Shown here in pieces: positions 1 to 6,785 of a stretch of DNA of 64,000 nucleotides. Position numbers and translations under genes: made by a program. The DNA comes from Pseudohongiella sp. (lineage in GTDB: Bacteria; Pseudomonadota; Gammaproteobacteria; Pseudomonadales; Pseudohongiellaceae). The notes under the pieces are model-generated. The model did not search any database and was not told the origin of the DNA. It saw nothing but the letters and a program-made list of their open reading frames with translations. The stretch spans positions 1-64,000 of the forward strand of contig JAUSCD010000033.1 of the NCBI GenBank assembly GCA_030651695.1, read 5' to 3'. Position 1 is the first letter of the stretch. The number at the start of each line of letters is the position of its first letter.

Positions 1-140
1 GGCAGGATATATTTGCTTACATCGAAATGTTTTACAATCCAGTTCGTCGACACGGAACTAATGGAAATGTGTCGCCGGCCGAGTATGAAAAGAGTTACTT
101 TAAGCAGCTGGGAAGTGTCTAGAGAACTGGTAGCGATTCA
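1..140 (+). mobile_element. Right end of an IS3-group insertion sequence
   Basis: The sequence begins inside an insertion sequence. The last 39 codons of its transposase run to a stop at 120-122. The terminal inverted repeat appears to be 115-140: read on the minus strand it starts TGAATCGCTACCAG and continues to TCTAGACAC, matching the usual IS3-group end (5'-TG and an inner GACAC-type block). The transposase stop codon therefore lies inside the repeat, as is common in this family. Sequence from 141 onward reads as hsdS, so the element inserted into that gene. The left end and the target duplication partner are outside the window. Confidence 0.8.
3..122 (+). CDS. IS3-family transposase (OrfB), C-terminal fragment
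   Basis: Open at the window edge; only the last 39 residues are visible. The frame reads FAYIEMFYNPVRRHG, then SPAEYEKSYF, and ends QLGSV. This is the conserved tail of the IS3-family DDE integrase domain (rve): the YNPxRRHxxxGxxSPxxYE signature follows the last catalytic glutamate. The protein catalyses copy-out/paste-in transposition of the element. Whether the whole gene is intact cannot be judged from this window. Confidence 0.85.
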   Translation, partial: QDIFAYIEMFYNPVRRHGTNGNVSPAEYEKSYFKQLGSV

Positions 141-436
141 CTCTCATGAAGGGCGGGGTGTATGAATTTATAATTTGCCCAATTAATACGCCCATTTTTT
201 ACGTTGGTGCTCGATAAGAAAGGAACGCCTTTACCCTCTGGAACATACAATGGAGTTGCAGCCACACCGCAAGTTATAAGGTTCGTAACTTCGGAAAACC
301 GAGAACATTCCCAATCCTCCGGAATAATGCCAACCTCACTCTGCTTATACCCAGCAGGCGCGACTGGACTAGACTGCCGTAAATCGTAACCGATCGGAGC
401 GTCCCGTACCTCTATCGCTTCACTGCTTACGCCCAT
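119..436 (-). pseudogene. hsdS: hsdS, type I restriction specificity subunit, truncated by an IS
   Basis: The first ~98 residues match the N-terminal part of a type I specificity subunit: the YKQSEVGIIPEDWE segment is the typical start of the first target-recognition domain and is followed by a VPFLSSTNVKNG segment. A full HsdS is about 400 residues. Here the reading frame enters the insertion-sequence end (115-140), gains seven foreign residues (SESLPVL) and stops at 119-121. The start overlaps the end of hsdM by 10 bp, which is normal for hsdMS operons. Without the second recognition domain and the conserved helices, this product should not assemble a sequence-specific methyltransferase, unless the remainder is supplied from beyond the IS. 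Confidence 0.85.
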
Positions 437-2859
437 ACCGCCCCCATCTTTTTCAGGTGCTCATCCACCATAGCGGACAGTTCGGTGACTTCACCCACCA
501 GTTGCGACAGTGGTGTGGCGTAGCGCTCAGCCAGTTCCCGAATGCGAGCTGTTAGAGTTTGTGAAACGCGATCCAGCTCACCCTGCACTTCAGTGGCAAG
601 GGCGGTAAGCCATTTGTCATCCACCACCAAGGTTTTGATTTCATCCACACTAAGCTTGGAATACTGGTCATGAGCCAGTTGGTCGAGTTCAGCATCGGCG
701 GTTTTGATCTGGCTTTTCAGGTCGGCTTGCTGCTGGTCCAGCTTGATCCACTGCTTTAGTATTTTGGCTTCATTGGCGTAATCAGCATCTCCCTTTATCT
801 CCCTCAGGCGCTTGTTGACTTCTCCCTTGTTGATCTTGTCCAGCTCTGCGAATGCACCTTCTTCACCACCTTGCTCTTCTTCCAGCTCTGTCTGTTGGGC
901 TATGGCAGATTCCAGTTCCGCTTGCAGCGCATCCAGCTCGGCTTGTTGTGCGGCAAAGTAGCGCGCGACAATATAGGTCTTCGGAATCAGGTCGCAGGCC
1001 CAGCCTTTATCTTTCAGCTGACCCTTCTTGCTGCCTGCTTTAATTTCTTCCAACACTCGCTGGGGTTTAGCTTCCCAGCCATCCGCCGCAATCAGGTAAG
1101 CATCGTCCTGCAGAACTTCTGCCCAGTAGTCCATCAGATGTTGGTACATATCGTAGGCATCCAGCAGCGGCGCGCTGCGGAACGCATCGAGCAGATTCTC
1201 ACCAACCGTGGTGATCAGTTCCTTTGGCAAACCATCCACGTCAAAGGCTTTCAGGTTCGGCACGTTTGTACTTCGCCATTTATCAAAGCTGCCTGTTACG
1301 GCTGCTTTGAATTGGGCGAATTCCGGATGACTCAGAATGGCTGTTTTGACTTCGGCAATTGGCACACGCAGCTGGCTGTAACCAGCGCGACCGGCTTCCA
1401 CGAACAAGGCAGAACGTACCGCTGGCATGACCTGCCAGTAAGCGCTCAGGGCATTTAGATCGCGATCCGGAATACCGCCGCGCAAGTGACCATCGATGTC
1501 CTGGATGTCCTCTGGCTCAGTGCTGTCGATGTACCGTGGCAGGTTAAGGTTGTGGTCGTTTTTGGTATCAGCAATTTCGTCGAACGGCACCATACGCGCG
1601 TAGCGCGGGACATCTTGCTGTTTGGTGAAGGTGTCGACAATACGGTGGATGTCCTGCTCCCGCAGACGGTTTTTATTGCCATCCTTAATGTAGCCCTTGG
1701 AGGCATCAATCATGAAGATGCCTTTCCTGGCTTGAGCGTTCTCTTTGTCTAACACCACAACACAGGCGGGGATGCCGGTGCCGTAGAACAAGTTTGCGGG
1801 CAGACCAATAATGCCCTTGATGAAACCAGAGCGAACCAACTGTTTACGGATCACGCCTTCAGCATTACCCCTGAACAACACGCCATGAGGCAGAATCACA
1901 GCACCCTTGCCAGTGCTCTTCATGGAACGTATCACGTGCAACAGATAAGCATAGTCACCCTGCTTGGCAGGTGGCACACCCCAACCAAAGCGCTGAAACG
2001 GATCGTTCTCAGGCGTGAGACCTGTACCCCAGCTCTTGTCAGAAAATGGAGGGTTGGCCACCACATAGTCGTAGGTGCGCAGCTGCTCACGATCTTTGAA
2101 CTTGGGATTGGCCAGCGTGTCGCCCTGCTGAATGTTGGCCGTGGGGAAGTTGTGCAGGATCATGTTCATGCGAGCCAGACCTGCCGTTGTCACATCCTTC
2201 TCCTGACCTTCCAGAGTGATGTGCTTGCCTGCCTCAGCCGCAACTTTCAAAAGCAATGATCCTGAGCCGCAGGTAGGGTCATAGGCTGTTGTAGCCGCTA
2301 CTGCAGTCTGGGGTGATATTCCGATCACTTGAGCCATGATACGACTGACCTCAGAAGGGGTATAGAACTGCCCCTTACTCTTGCCGCTTTCGGTAGCGAA
2401 GTGCCGCATCAGGTACTCATAGGCATCACCCAAAATGTCGTCGTGCTCCGCACGATTTTTGGCAAAGTCCAGTTCAGGCTTCTGGAAGATGCTGACCAGA
2501 TTGGTCAGCCGGTCGACCATGGCCTTACCTTCACCCAATTTGTTTGGATCATTGAAGTCAGGGAAGTCACTGCGAGCCAAACGTTGATTGGCTTCAATCA
2601 GAGGCTGAATGATCTGGGTATTGATCTTGTCACCGATATCGCTCTTGCCCTTGAGCAGAACCATATCCTTGAAACTTGAACCAGCAGGAATGACTACTGG
2701 AGGCGCAAAGTCATCAGAGTCAGCATACTTGTCAGAGATGTACTTGATGAACAGCATGAACAGGACGTAGTCCTTGTACTGACTGGCGTCCATACCGCCG
2801 CGAAGTTCGTCACATGATGCCCAGAGGGAGGAGTAGAGTTCGGATTTCTTTATAGCCAT
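427..2859 (-). CDS. hsdM: Type I restriction-modification DNA methyltransferase subunit HsdM
   Basis: An 810-residue N6-adenine methyltransferase subunit of a type I restriction-modification complex (HsdM2-HsdS). Visible features are an N-terminal HsdM helical domain (about 1-150), the GQFYTPSEV segment at 163-171, the AdoMet-binding motif I at D194-PTCGSGS, and the catalytic NPPF at 269-272. The last 200 or so residues are rich in Glu, Gln, Lys and Leu and look like an extended coiled coil, making the protein longer than the classical ~530-residue HsdM and like the long subtype. It is translationally coupled to hsdS (10-bp overlap). Because hsdS is interrupted, the methyltransferase is probably orphaned. 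No hsdR is visible; it could lie beyond the left edge. Confidence 0.93.
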   Translation of the reverse strand: MAIKKSELYSSLWASCDELRGGMDASQYKDYVLFMLFIKYISDKYADSDDFAPPVVIPAGSSFKDMVLLKGKSDIGDKINTQIIQPLIEANQRLARSDFPDFNDPNKLGEGKAMVDRLTNLVSIFQKPELDFAKNRAEHDDILGDAYEYLMRHFATESGKSKGQFYTPSEVSRIMAQVIGISPQTAVAATTAYDPTCGSGSLLLKVAAEAGKHITLEGQEKDVTTAGLARMNMILHNFPTANIQQGDTLANPKFKDREQLRTYDYVVANPPFSDKSWGTGLTPENDPFQRFGWGVPPAKQGDYAYLLHVIRSMKSTGKGAVILPHGVLFRGNAEGVIRKQLVRSGFIKGIIGLPANLFYGTGIPACVVVLDKENAQARKGIFMIDASKGYIKDGNKNRLREQDIHRIVDTFTKQQDVPRYARMVPFDEIADTKNDHNLNLPRYIDSTEPEDIQDIDGHLRGGIPDRDLNALSAYWQVMPAVRSALFVEAGRAGYSQLRVPIAEVKTAILSHPEFAQFKAAVTGSFDKWRSTNVPNLKAFDVDGLPKELITTVGENLLDAFRSAPLLDAYDMYQHLMDYWAEVLQDDAYLIAADGWEAKPQRVLEEIKAGSKKGQLKDKGWACDLIPKTYIVARYFAAQQAELDALQAELESAIAQQTELEEEQGGEEGAFAELDKINKGEVNKRLREIKGDADYANEAKILKQWIKLDQQQADLKSQIKTADAELDQLAHDQYSKLSVDEIKTLVVDDKWLTALATEVQGELDRVSQTLTARIRELAERYATPLSQLVGEVTELSAMVDEHLKKMGAVWA

Positions 2860-3296
2860 GTAGTTTTTATATCCCTTTGAATCAGCTTCGTAATCGGCCT
2901 GGCAGCATGTTGAATATGCTCGGCATGCCGGATACTACATCAATTGTGAGCCAAGGACGAAGAGCCAGGATAACGAGGTCACTTCGACGAGGGACTGGAA
3001 GCCGATCACAGGAACCGGTAACTTTCGCCCGCCTTTGAGTTTACTTGAAGGGTATTGACATGAACCAAGTCGCCTCCGGCTCAATTGGTGGTAAACAACA
3101 GCTTGGAAGCATGTCTTTCCTTACCACTAATACAGGGAGTTACAAATCGCTCATTGACCTTATTAGATTATTAATATCAACAAGATAACAGTCTTTATTG
3201 GGCCCCATAAATGATCCAGAAATGACACCACTGAAACCAATATGCTCCAAAACAACAGTTAACTGGAGCGCTTTTGAACCATGCTCAGAGTGACCG
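2860..3296. other. 437-bp intergenic region between hsdM and the element's first plus-strand gene
   Basis: No recognised gene. It must hold the hsdM promoter on the minus strand: a TATAAA-like sequence sits just upstream of the start at 2859, but no convincing -35 was found. A 42-codon open frame at 3060-3188 on the plus strand (ATG after a GAAGGG-like ribosome site) is possible, but nothing in its sequence supports it as a real gene. No strong inverted repeat was seen here, in contrast to the next gap. Confidence 0.4.
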
Positions 3297-3809
3297 ATGA
3301 ACAGCAATAAACCAAAAGATCCCAAATCCGTATACCAATGCAAACCGCTCAGACAGTCGAAGATCAAACAGTCTACGTACCACTACCTCCGCTTGCAGGA
3401 CAAAGTTGACGTGATGAAAACCTGCAAGGAGGCTGGGCTTATCCTATATGAGTTTTACCTCTCCAGAGCCGGCTACCAAGATTTCACCTTTGATGATGAC
3501 ACGGTAGCCAAGTCACTCAAATGGACGAAGTCCAAGGTCAAGAAAACCAGATTGAAGCTGACAATCCATCGCTACTTCCTGCAGCGCAAAGGAAAACTCA
3601 ACGATGGCGGCAAGATGGTCATCACCTACTTGGACCGGAAGCTTATCAAGGCTGTGTTAGGCGAAAGCGATGAAGCTGAAACTGAAGACTCTCAACTGCC
3701 GCCTGCTGAAGACGTCTTGACTAAACCATCAACAAACAAACCAACACAGCCTCTGTTCACCAAACCAGACGAGCAAGCAGAAACGAGTCACGTATCTCAA
3801 ACTGCCTGA
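3297..3809 (+). CDS. Unrecognised mobile-element protein, possibly winged-helix
   Basis: 170 residues, not recognised. The first ~110 residues are basic and predicted mostly helical. The stretch with TVAKSLKWTKSKVKKTRLKL followed by a YFLQRKGK strand looks like a helix-turn-helix plus wing, as in replication initiators and regulators of plasmids and integrative elements. The C-terminal ~50 residues are rich in Thr, Pro, Gln and Glu and probably disordered. It stands immediately before a 515-bp non-coding stretch full of inverted repeats, so a DNA-binding or replication role acting on that stretch is a reasonable guess. There is no strong ribosome site before the ATG. Confidence 0.5.
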   Translation: MNSNKPKDPKSVYQCKPLRQSKIKQSTYHYLRLQDKVDVMKTCKEAGLILYEFYLSRAGYQDFTFDDDTVAKSLKWTKSKVKKTRLKLTIHRYFLQRKGKLNDGGKMVITYLDRKLIKAVLGESDEAETEDSQLPPAEDVLTKPSTNKPTQPLFTKPDEQAETSHVSQTA

Positions 3810-3834
3810 TCCTTCTATGGATCGATCTTGGCAA

Positions 3835-3919
3835 TGCACGATGCAATGGGTGTTAGGAATGGAGACCGGCGCTTTAGCGCCGGAGGGTCCATGACGACAA
3901 CACCCGATTGCATCGTGCA
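3835..3919. repeat. Nested inverted repeat with inner G+C-rich hairpin
   Basis: Outer arms 3835-3854 and 3899-3919 pair over 20 bp with one bulged base. The apical part contains a second, perfect dyad at 3866-3883 (CCGGCGCT-TT-AGCGCCGG). As single-stranded DNA or RNA this would form a long stem with an inner stem. It starts only 26 bp after the stop of the preceding gene, so a transcription-terminator role is possible, but no run of T follows the arm. Confidence 0.75.
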
Positions 3920-3988
3920 GCAGCCTTTGATCTGTCGTTGAATACCCTTCTTACAATACTTTAATACTTATATATCTGACACTTACTA

Positions 3989-4068
3989 TTAAGCCGCAAC
4001 CGTCCTTGGGTCATCCCGGCGTCGTCGCAGGCTCCTCCTTGGGCGACCCAAGGACGGTTGCGGCTTAA
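3989..4068. repeat. Perfect 24-bp inverted repeat with 32-nt loop
   Basis: Arms 3989-4012 and 4045-4068 are exact reverse complements over 24 bp, beginning TTAAGCCGCAACCG on the left. The 32-nt loop is G+C-rich and contains a partial copy of the arm core (CCTTGGGC). The left arm abuts an A+T-rich tract. Perfect arms of this length are rarely neutral; candidates are a replication or transfer origin, a recombination site, or a double terminator. It does not match the attC core consensus. Confidence 0.85.
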
Positions 4069-4324
4069 AACACTCCCCTCCTTCTTACCCGAACTTGAAT
4101 ACCACTTCGAATAACACTTCCTTACGACTCTGAGTACTGGAGTCCTCCGGACTCTCTGTGATCAACATAACCATTAAGGGTTGGTCTGGGGGGACTTGGA
4201 TTCCCCAGCCCTGGCCAGATCTCGGAAACATTTTCCGAGTCTGCGGCTCGTCGGGTATCGATGAGTCGAGGGCTTATATATATGGGGCCGTTTATATCAT
4301 TGACTTACAAGGACTTTAAATTTA

Positions 4325-4816
4325 ATGCTCGAACCAAGAATTGACGACTATCCAGAACTGAAGGCACAGCTCGGCAAAGCAAGAACCGACCGCATACGCG
4401 CCTATCAGAAATGCACCGGCCGCCGACAACCGGCTGCTACAAACCTCGACAATCCACTACAGGAACAACTGACTTACCTTGACCATATCCCTCCTGCCGT
4501 CGATGACATTTTGACTGGGGTGATTGCACTGATCCCTACGGGTGACAAACCACTGAGCATGAAACGCCTGTTTACCATGCTTCAATGTCTGTCACTCATA
4601 AATACCCACGAAGTCCAGCGCATGATGGATCTTGGTGAGCGTCACGCACGCAAGTACATGCAGGCAGCGAAGATTGCCCTGCCACTCCTGATAAGACACT
4701 TCAACAAACACTCATTACCACCTGCGATCGGACAAACACAAACCTCCAGTTCTGCCCTTGACGATTATTGTCCGGGTCAGTTTACCGACGTGTACGCCCA
4801 AAGCGATGTTAACTAA
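4325..4816 (+). CDS. Unrecognised integrative-element protein
   Basis: 163 residues, not recognised. It is predicted all-helical and soluble with no signal peptide. Noticeable pieces are a basic N-terminus (KARTDRIRAYQKCTGRR) and a helix-turn-helix-like stretch around LFTMLQCLSLINTHEVQRMM, followed by GERHARKYMQAAKIALPLL. It ends 13 bp before the excisionase-like gene, so it probably shares its transcript with xis and int. The position suggests an accessory or regulatory protein of element excision. The start follows an AAGGA-like site at about 11 bp. Confidence 0.5.
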   Translation: MLEPRIDDYPELKAQLGKARTDRIRAYQKCTGRRQPAATNLDNPLQEQLTYLDHIPPAVDDILTGVIALIPTGDKPLSMKRLFTMLQCLSLINTHEVQRMMDLGERHARKYMQAAKIALPLLIRHFNKHSLPPAIGQTQTSSSALDDYCPGQFTDVYAQSDVN

Positions 4817-4829
4817 GAAGGATACATTT

Positions 4830-5033
4830 ATGAAAAACGCCCCCATATACTCTTTTGCCAAGTGGGTCCGTATCACCATGCTGGAAACCATCAACGGTTA
4901 TACAGCTGATGCTGCTCGCGGCAAGATCAAGACTGGCCTCTGGAAAGAAGGTCTGCAGTGGAAGAAAGCACCTGATGGCAACATCATGGTTAACCCCCGA
5001 GCGATAGACGAATGGATTGAGACACATGGATAA
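4830..5033 (+). CDS. Excisionase-like small DNA-binding protein
   Basis: 67 residues starting MKNAPIYSFAKWVRITMLE. The pattern resembles small excisionases: a short winged-helix in which KWVRITMLETINGYTADAA would be the recognition region and LWKEGLQWKKAPDGNIMVN the wing. Family members bend DNA at the attachment site to direct the integrase toward excision. The ATG at 4830 is chosen over an upstream in-frame start at 4758 because AAGAAGGA lies at the right distance and the upstream residues overlap the preceding gene. The gene overlaps the start of the integrase (ATGGATAA), indicating translational coupling. Confidence 0.7.
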   Translation: MKNAPIYSFAKWVRITMLETINGYTADAARGKIKTGLWKEGLQWKKAPDGNIMVNPRAIDEWIETHG

Positions 5034-6279
5034 ATTCCCCAAGGGTGTTGATGCCCCAACCGGTTACCTGCGTATACGGTTCACCTTCAAGGGTGTACGT
5101 TGTGCAGAGATACTGGCGGGCATGAAACCCACCAAAACCAACATTGCGTATGCTGTACATAAACTCTCTGTTATCAAACTGGAGATACGTGAGAACCGGT
5201 TCAACTACACTGAACACTTCCCCAACTCTCCTAAGGCTGGTTGGTTTGGTGGCCCATCTAATGCCAAACGTACTGTGGAAGAAGGTGTTACCAACTGGCT
5301 TAGCGTGAAGAAAGCCACCGTTGCTCCTTCTGGGCATCGCAAGTATGAGAAAGACGCCAATCTCTATGTGATCCCTAAATGGGGCACACGGCTATTCTCC
5401 GACATTACGCGTTCAGAGATTGTCCGTTGGCAGACGCTGGAGCTTCCAGGGCAAGGCCTCTCGAACAAGTCAATCAACTGTCTGATGACAACCTTGCGGG
5501 GGCCGTTTGAAGATGCCCATGCGGACAACGTCATTCAAACCAATCCGATGGATACCATCAAGAACTTGGTACTGGATGCTCAGGGTGATCCGGATCCTCT
5601 GAGCTTGGAGGAACTGGCTCGACTTACCGGCATGCAAACTCACCGAGTACAGGAGATTAATGCTATTGGTTTTAATGCGTGGTCAGGTTTGCGTGAAGGT
5701 GAGTTGATTGCATTGGCTTGGGAGGACATTGACCTAAAGAACTGGACCGTGAAGATCAGCCGTAACCGGGTGAACAATGAATACAAGCTGCCAAAGACCA
5801 AAGCCAGTATCAGAGAGTTTGATCTGTTGCCTGAGGCCATCGAGTTCTTGAAGAAACAGATGGAGCATACCTACATGCTGCCACCCGTTGAGGTGAAGGT
5901 ACGTCAACGGAACAATCGAACCTTCACGAAGGAGAAGGTTAGGTTTGTCTTTCACAGTTCAGTTGCCCACCGACCATGGGCAGGTGATTCATCATTCAGA
6001 ACTGCATGGGCGGGGATACTGGCAAAAGCGAAAGTGCGATACCGAGGACCGAACCAACTCAGACACACATTCATCAGTCAGATGCTGACTCAGTACATCC
6101 CGCCTGAATGGATTGCACCGATGTGTGGAACGAGTGTGGAGATGATCCGGAAGCACTACGGCAAGTTCATCAAGGAAGACCGTCCGAACTTGGGAGCGGC
6201 TATTGCGAAGATCCGACATCAGAATGACCAGAATCGGTCAGATAATGGTCATGTCGGCAAACTCAACTCAGCTAAGTAG
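5026..6279 (+). CDS. Tyrosine-type site-specific integrase (DUF3596 arm-binding)
   Basis: 417 residues (420 if an upstream ATG at 5017 is used). The first ~75 residues match the DUF3596 arm-site binding domain (a GVRCAEIL strand, KPTKTNIAYA, then FNYTEHFPNSPKA), followed by a SAM-like core-binding domain and a catalytic domain. Visible catalytic residues are the Arg in GLREGE, the Lys in KLPKTK, the Arg-His of NQLRHTF and the Tyr in IRKHYGKF. The first His of the usual HxLRH box is Asn here, a variation I associate with this subfamily. The protein integrates and excises the element. Its stop lies 21 bp from the tRNA-Arg 3' end, the expected layout when a tRNA is the attachment site. Confidence 0.93.
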   Translation: MDKFPKGVDAPTGYLRIRFTFKGVRCAEILAGMKPTKTNIAYAVHKLSVIKLEIRENRFNYTEHFPNSPKAGWFGGPSNAKRTVEEGVTNWLSVKKATVAPSGHRKYEKDANLYVIPKWGTRLFSDITRSEIVRWQTLELPGQGLSNKSINCLMTTLRGPFEDAHADNVIQTNPMDTIKNLVLDAQGDPDPLSLEELARLTGMQTHRVQEINAIGFNAWSGLREGELIALAWEDIDLKNWTVKISRNRVNNEYKLPKTKASIREFDLLPEAIEFLKKQMEHTYMLPPVEVKVRQRNNRTFTKEKVRFVFHSSVAHRPWAGDSSFRTAWAGILAKAKVRYRGPNQLRHTFISQMLTQYIPPEWIAPMCGTSVEMIRKHYGKFIKEDRPNLGAAIAKIRHQNDQNRSDNGHVGKLNSAK

Positions 6280-6300
6280 TTGATATTAAAAAACAAAATA

Positions 6301-6377
6301 TGGTGCACCCGGAGAGATTCGAACTCCCGACCAAGTGGTTCGAAGCCACCTACTCTATCCAGCTGAGCTACGGGTGC
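6301..6377 (-). tRNA. tRNA-Arg (anticodon UCG)
   Basis: A complete 77-nt tRNA with encoded CCA. The acceptor arms GCACCCG and CGGGTGC pair perfectly, the D arm is GCTC...GAGT, the anticodon loop is CTTCGAA (anticodon TCG, plus-strand bases 6341-6343), and the T arm is GGGAG-TTCGAAT-CTCTC. It should read CGA codons as arginine. The 3' end faces the integrase, so it is the likely attachment site, with the inserted element restoring the 3' end. It is the only intact copy of what was apparently a three-copy array. Confidence 0.95.
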
Positions 6378-6440
6378 GTAACTGTGATATTTGTTTATTT
6401 AAATCACTGTCATCTCAGTGATCTGCCATCCCCCAACATA

Positions 6441-6585
6441 CGGAGAGATTGATTCGGCATTTGGCTAAGCCAAATGCCTCACCCCTTCGGGGCGGCTTTC
6501 AGCCGTCTAAAACGCTGCGCGTTTTATCGAACTCCCGACCAAGTGGTTCGAAGCCACCTACTCTATCCAGCTGAGCTACGGGTGC
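6441..6585 (-). pseudogene. tRNA-Arg copy interrupted in the T-loop by a 77-nt hairpin element
   Basis: On the minus strand, 6585 down to 6528 reproduces the tRNA-Arg from its first base through TTCG of the T-loop without visible change. Then 77 nt of unrelated sequence (6527-6451) follows, after which AATCTCTCCG (6450-6441), the far side of the T arm, resumes. The remaining acceptor 3' strand and CCA are not recognisable. Unless the 77 nt is removed and the 3' end rebuilt, it cannot become a normal tRNA. It is called a pseudogene, although the perfectly kept anticodon half leaves other roles open. Confidence 0.8.
6451..6527 (-). repeat. 77-nt four-hairpin insert, copy A
   Basis: The insert is almost completely tiled by four dyads. 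In plus coordinates these are 6456-6478 (GGCATTTGGC arms), 6482-6492 (CCCC-TTC-GGGG), 6493-6505 (CGGCT-TTC-AGCCG) and 6509-6525 (AAAACGC-TGC-GCGTTTT). It has no coding capacity. It interrupts the T-loop of a tRNA-Arg copy and is repeated with the same length in the next copy. Confidence 0.85.
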
Positions 6586-6653
6586 GTAACTTTTGGTGTT
6601 TAACTTATTCCGATCACTGCCACCAACAGTGATTTCCCGTCCCGGACCAGTCC

Positions 6654-6774
6654 GGAGAGATTGACTCGGCATTTGGCTAAGCCAAATACCTCACCCCTAC
6701 GGGGCGGCTTTCAGCCGTCTAAAACGCTACGCGTTTTATCGAACTCCCGACCAAGTGGTTCGAAGCCACCTACT
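6654..6774 (-). pseudogene. tRNA-Arg remnant with T-loop insert and lost 5' half
   Basis: On the minus strand the sequence joins the tRNA-Arg at the anticodon arm (GTAGGTGGCTTCGAACC), continues through the variable region and T arm to TTCG, is interrupted by the second copy of the 77-nt insert (6739-6663), and resumes with AATCTCTCC to 6654. The acceptor 5' strand and D arm are missing: similarity ends at about 6774, where the sequence passes straight into a promoter-like region. It is clearly non-functional as a tRNA. Confidence 0.8.
6663..6739 (-). repeat. 77-nt four-hairpin insert, copy B
   Basis: Same length as copy A, differing at four positions. Two differences are in hairpin loops, one is outside the stems, and one turns a C-G pair into a U-G wobble when read as minus-strand RNA. 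All four hairpins are therefore still formable in the tRNA sense of transcription. Confidence 0.85.
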
Positions 6775-6785
6775 TATCAGGGGCG

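Larger units (their letters stand above)
3810..4324. other. 515-bp non-coding, hairpin-rich region of the integrative element
   Basis: No gene fits here. The stretch holds, in order: a nested inverted repeat (3835-3919), an A+T-rich patch (about 3940-3990), a perfect 24-bp inverted repeat (3989-4012 with 4045-4068), a short dyad GAGTCC-TCC-GGACTC (4140-4154) and another hairpin CTCGGAAA-CAT-TTTCCGAG (4221-4239). Such a mix of a melted A+T patch and several dyads is typical of replication origins, transfer origins or condensed regulatory regions of mobile elements. It lies between the possible DNA-binding protein and the excisionase-integrase end. Nothing indicates which role it has. Confidence 0.6.
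141..6300. mobile_element. Integrase-proximal part of an integrative element in tRNA-Arg
   Basis: Genes from hsdM to the integrase form accessory DNA bounded on the right by tRNA-Arg. Supporting signs are the xis-int pair directed at the tRNA, unrecognised genes, a restriction system as cargo and an insertion sequence. No second copy of the tRNA 3' segment (the expected distal attachment site) occurs to the left within this window, so the element continues past position 1. No conjugation, capsid or packaging gene is visible in this part, so its type (conjugative, satellite or genomic island) cannot be decided. Confidence 0.7.

Noticed and set aside
871-1458. 195-codon plus-strand open frame opposite hsdM
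   Set aside because: A shadow of the long hsdM coding sequence, without start signals or protein-like features.
3140-3367. Minus-strand open frame of 75 codons
   Set aside because: No ribosome site, overlaps the start of the plus-strand gene at 3297, and has no recognisable protein features.
3989-4068. Possible integron attC site
   Set aside because: The arms lack the conserved GTTRRRY/RYYYAAC cores at their ends and no integron integrase or cassette array is visible.
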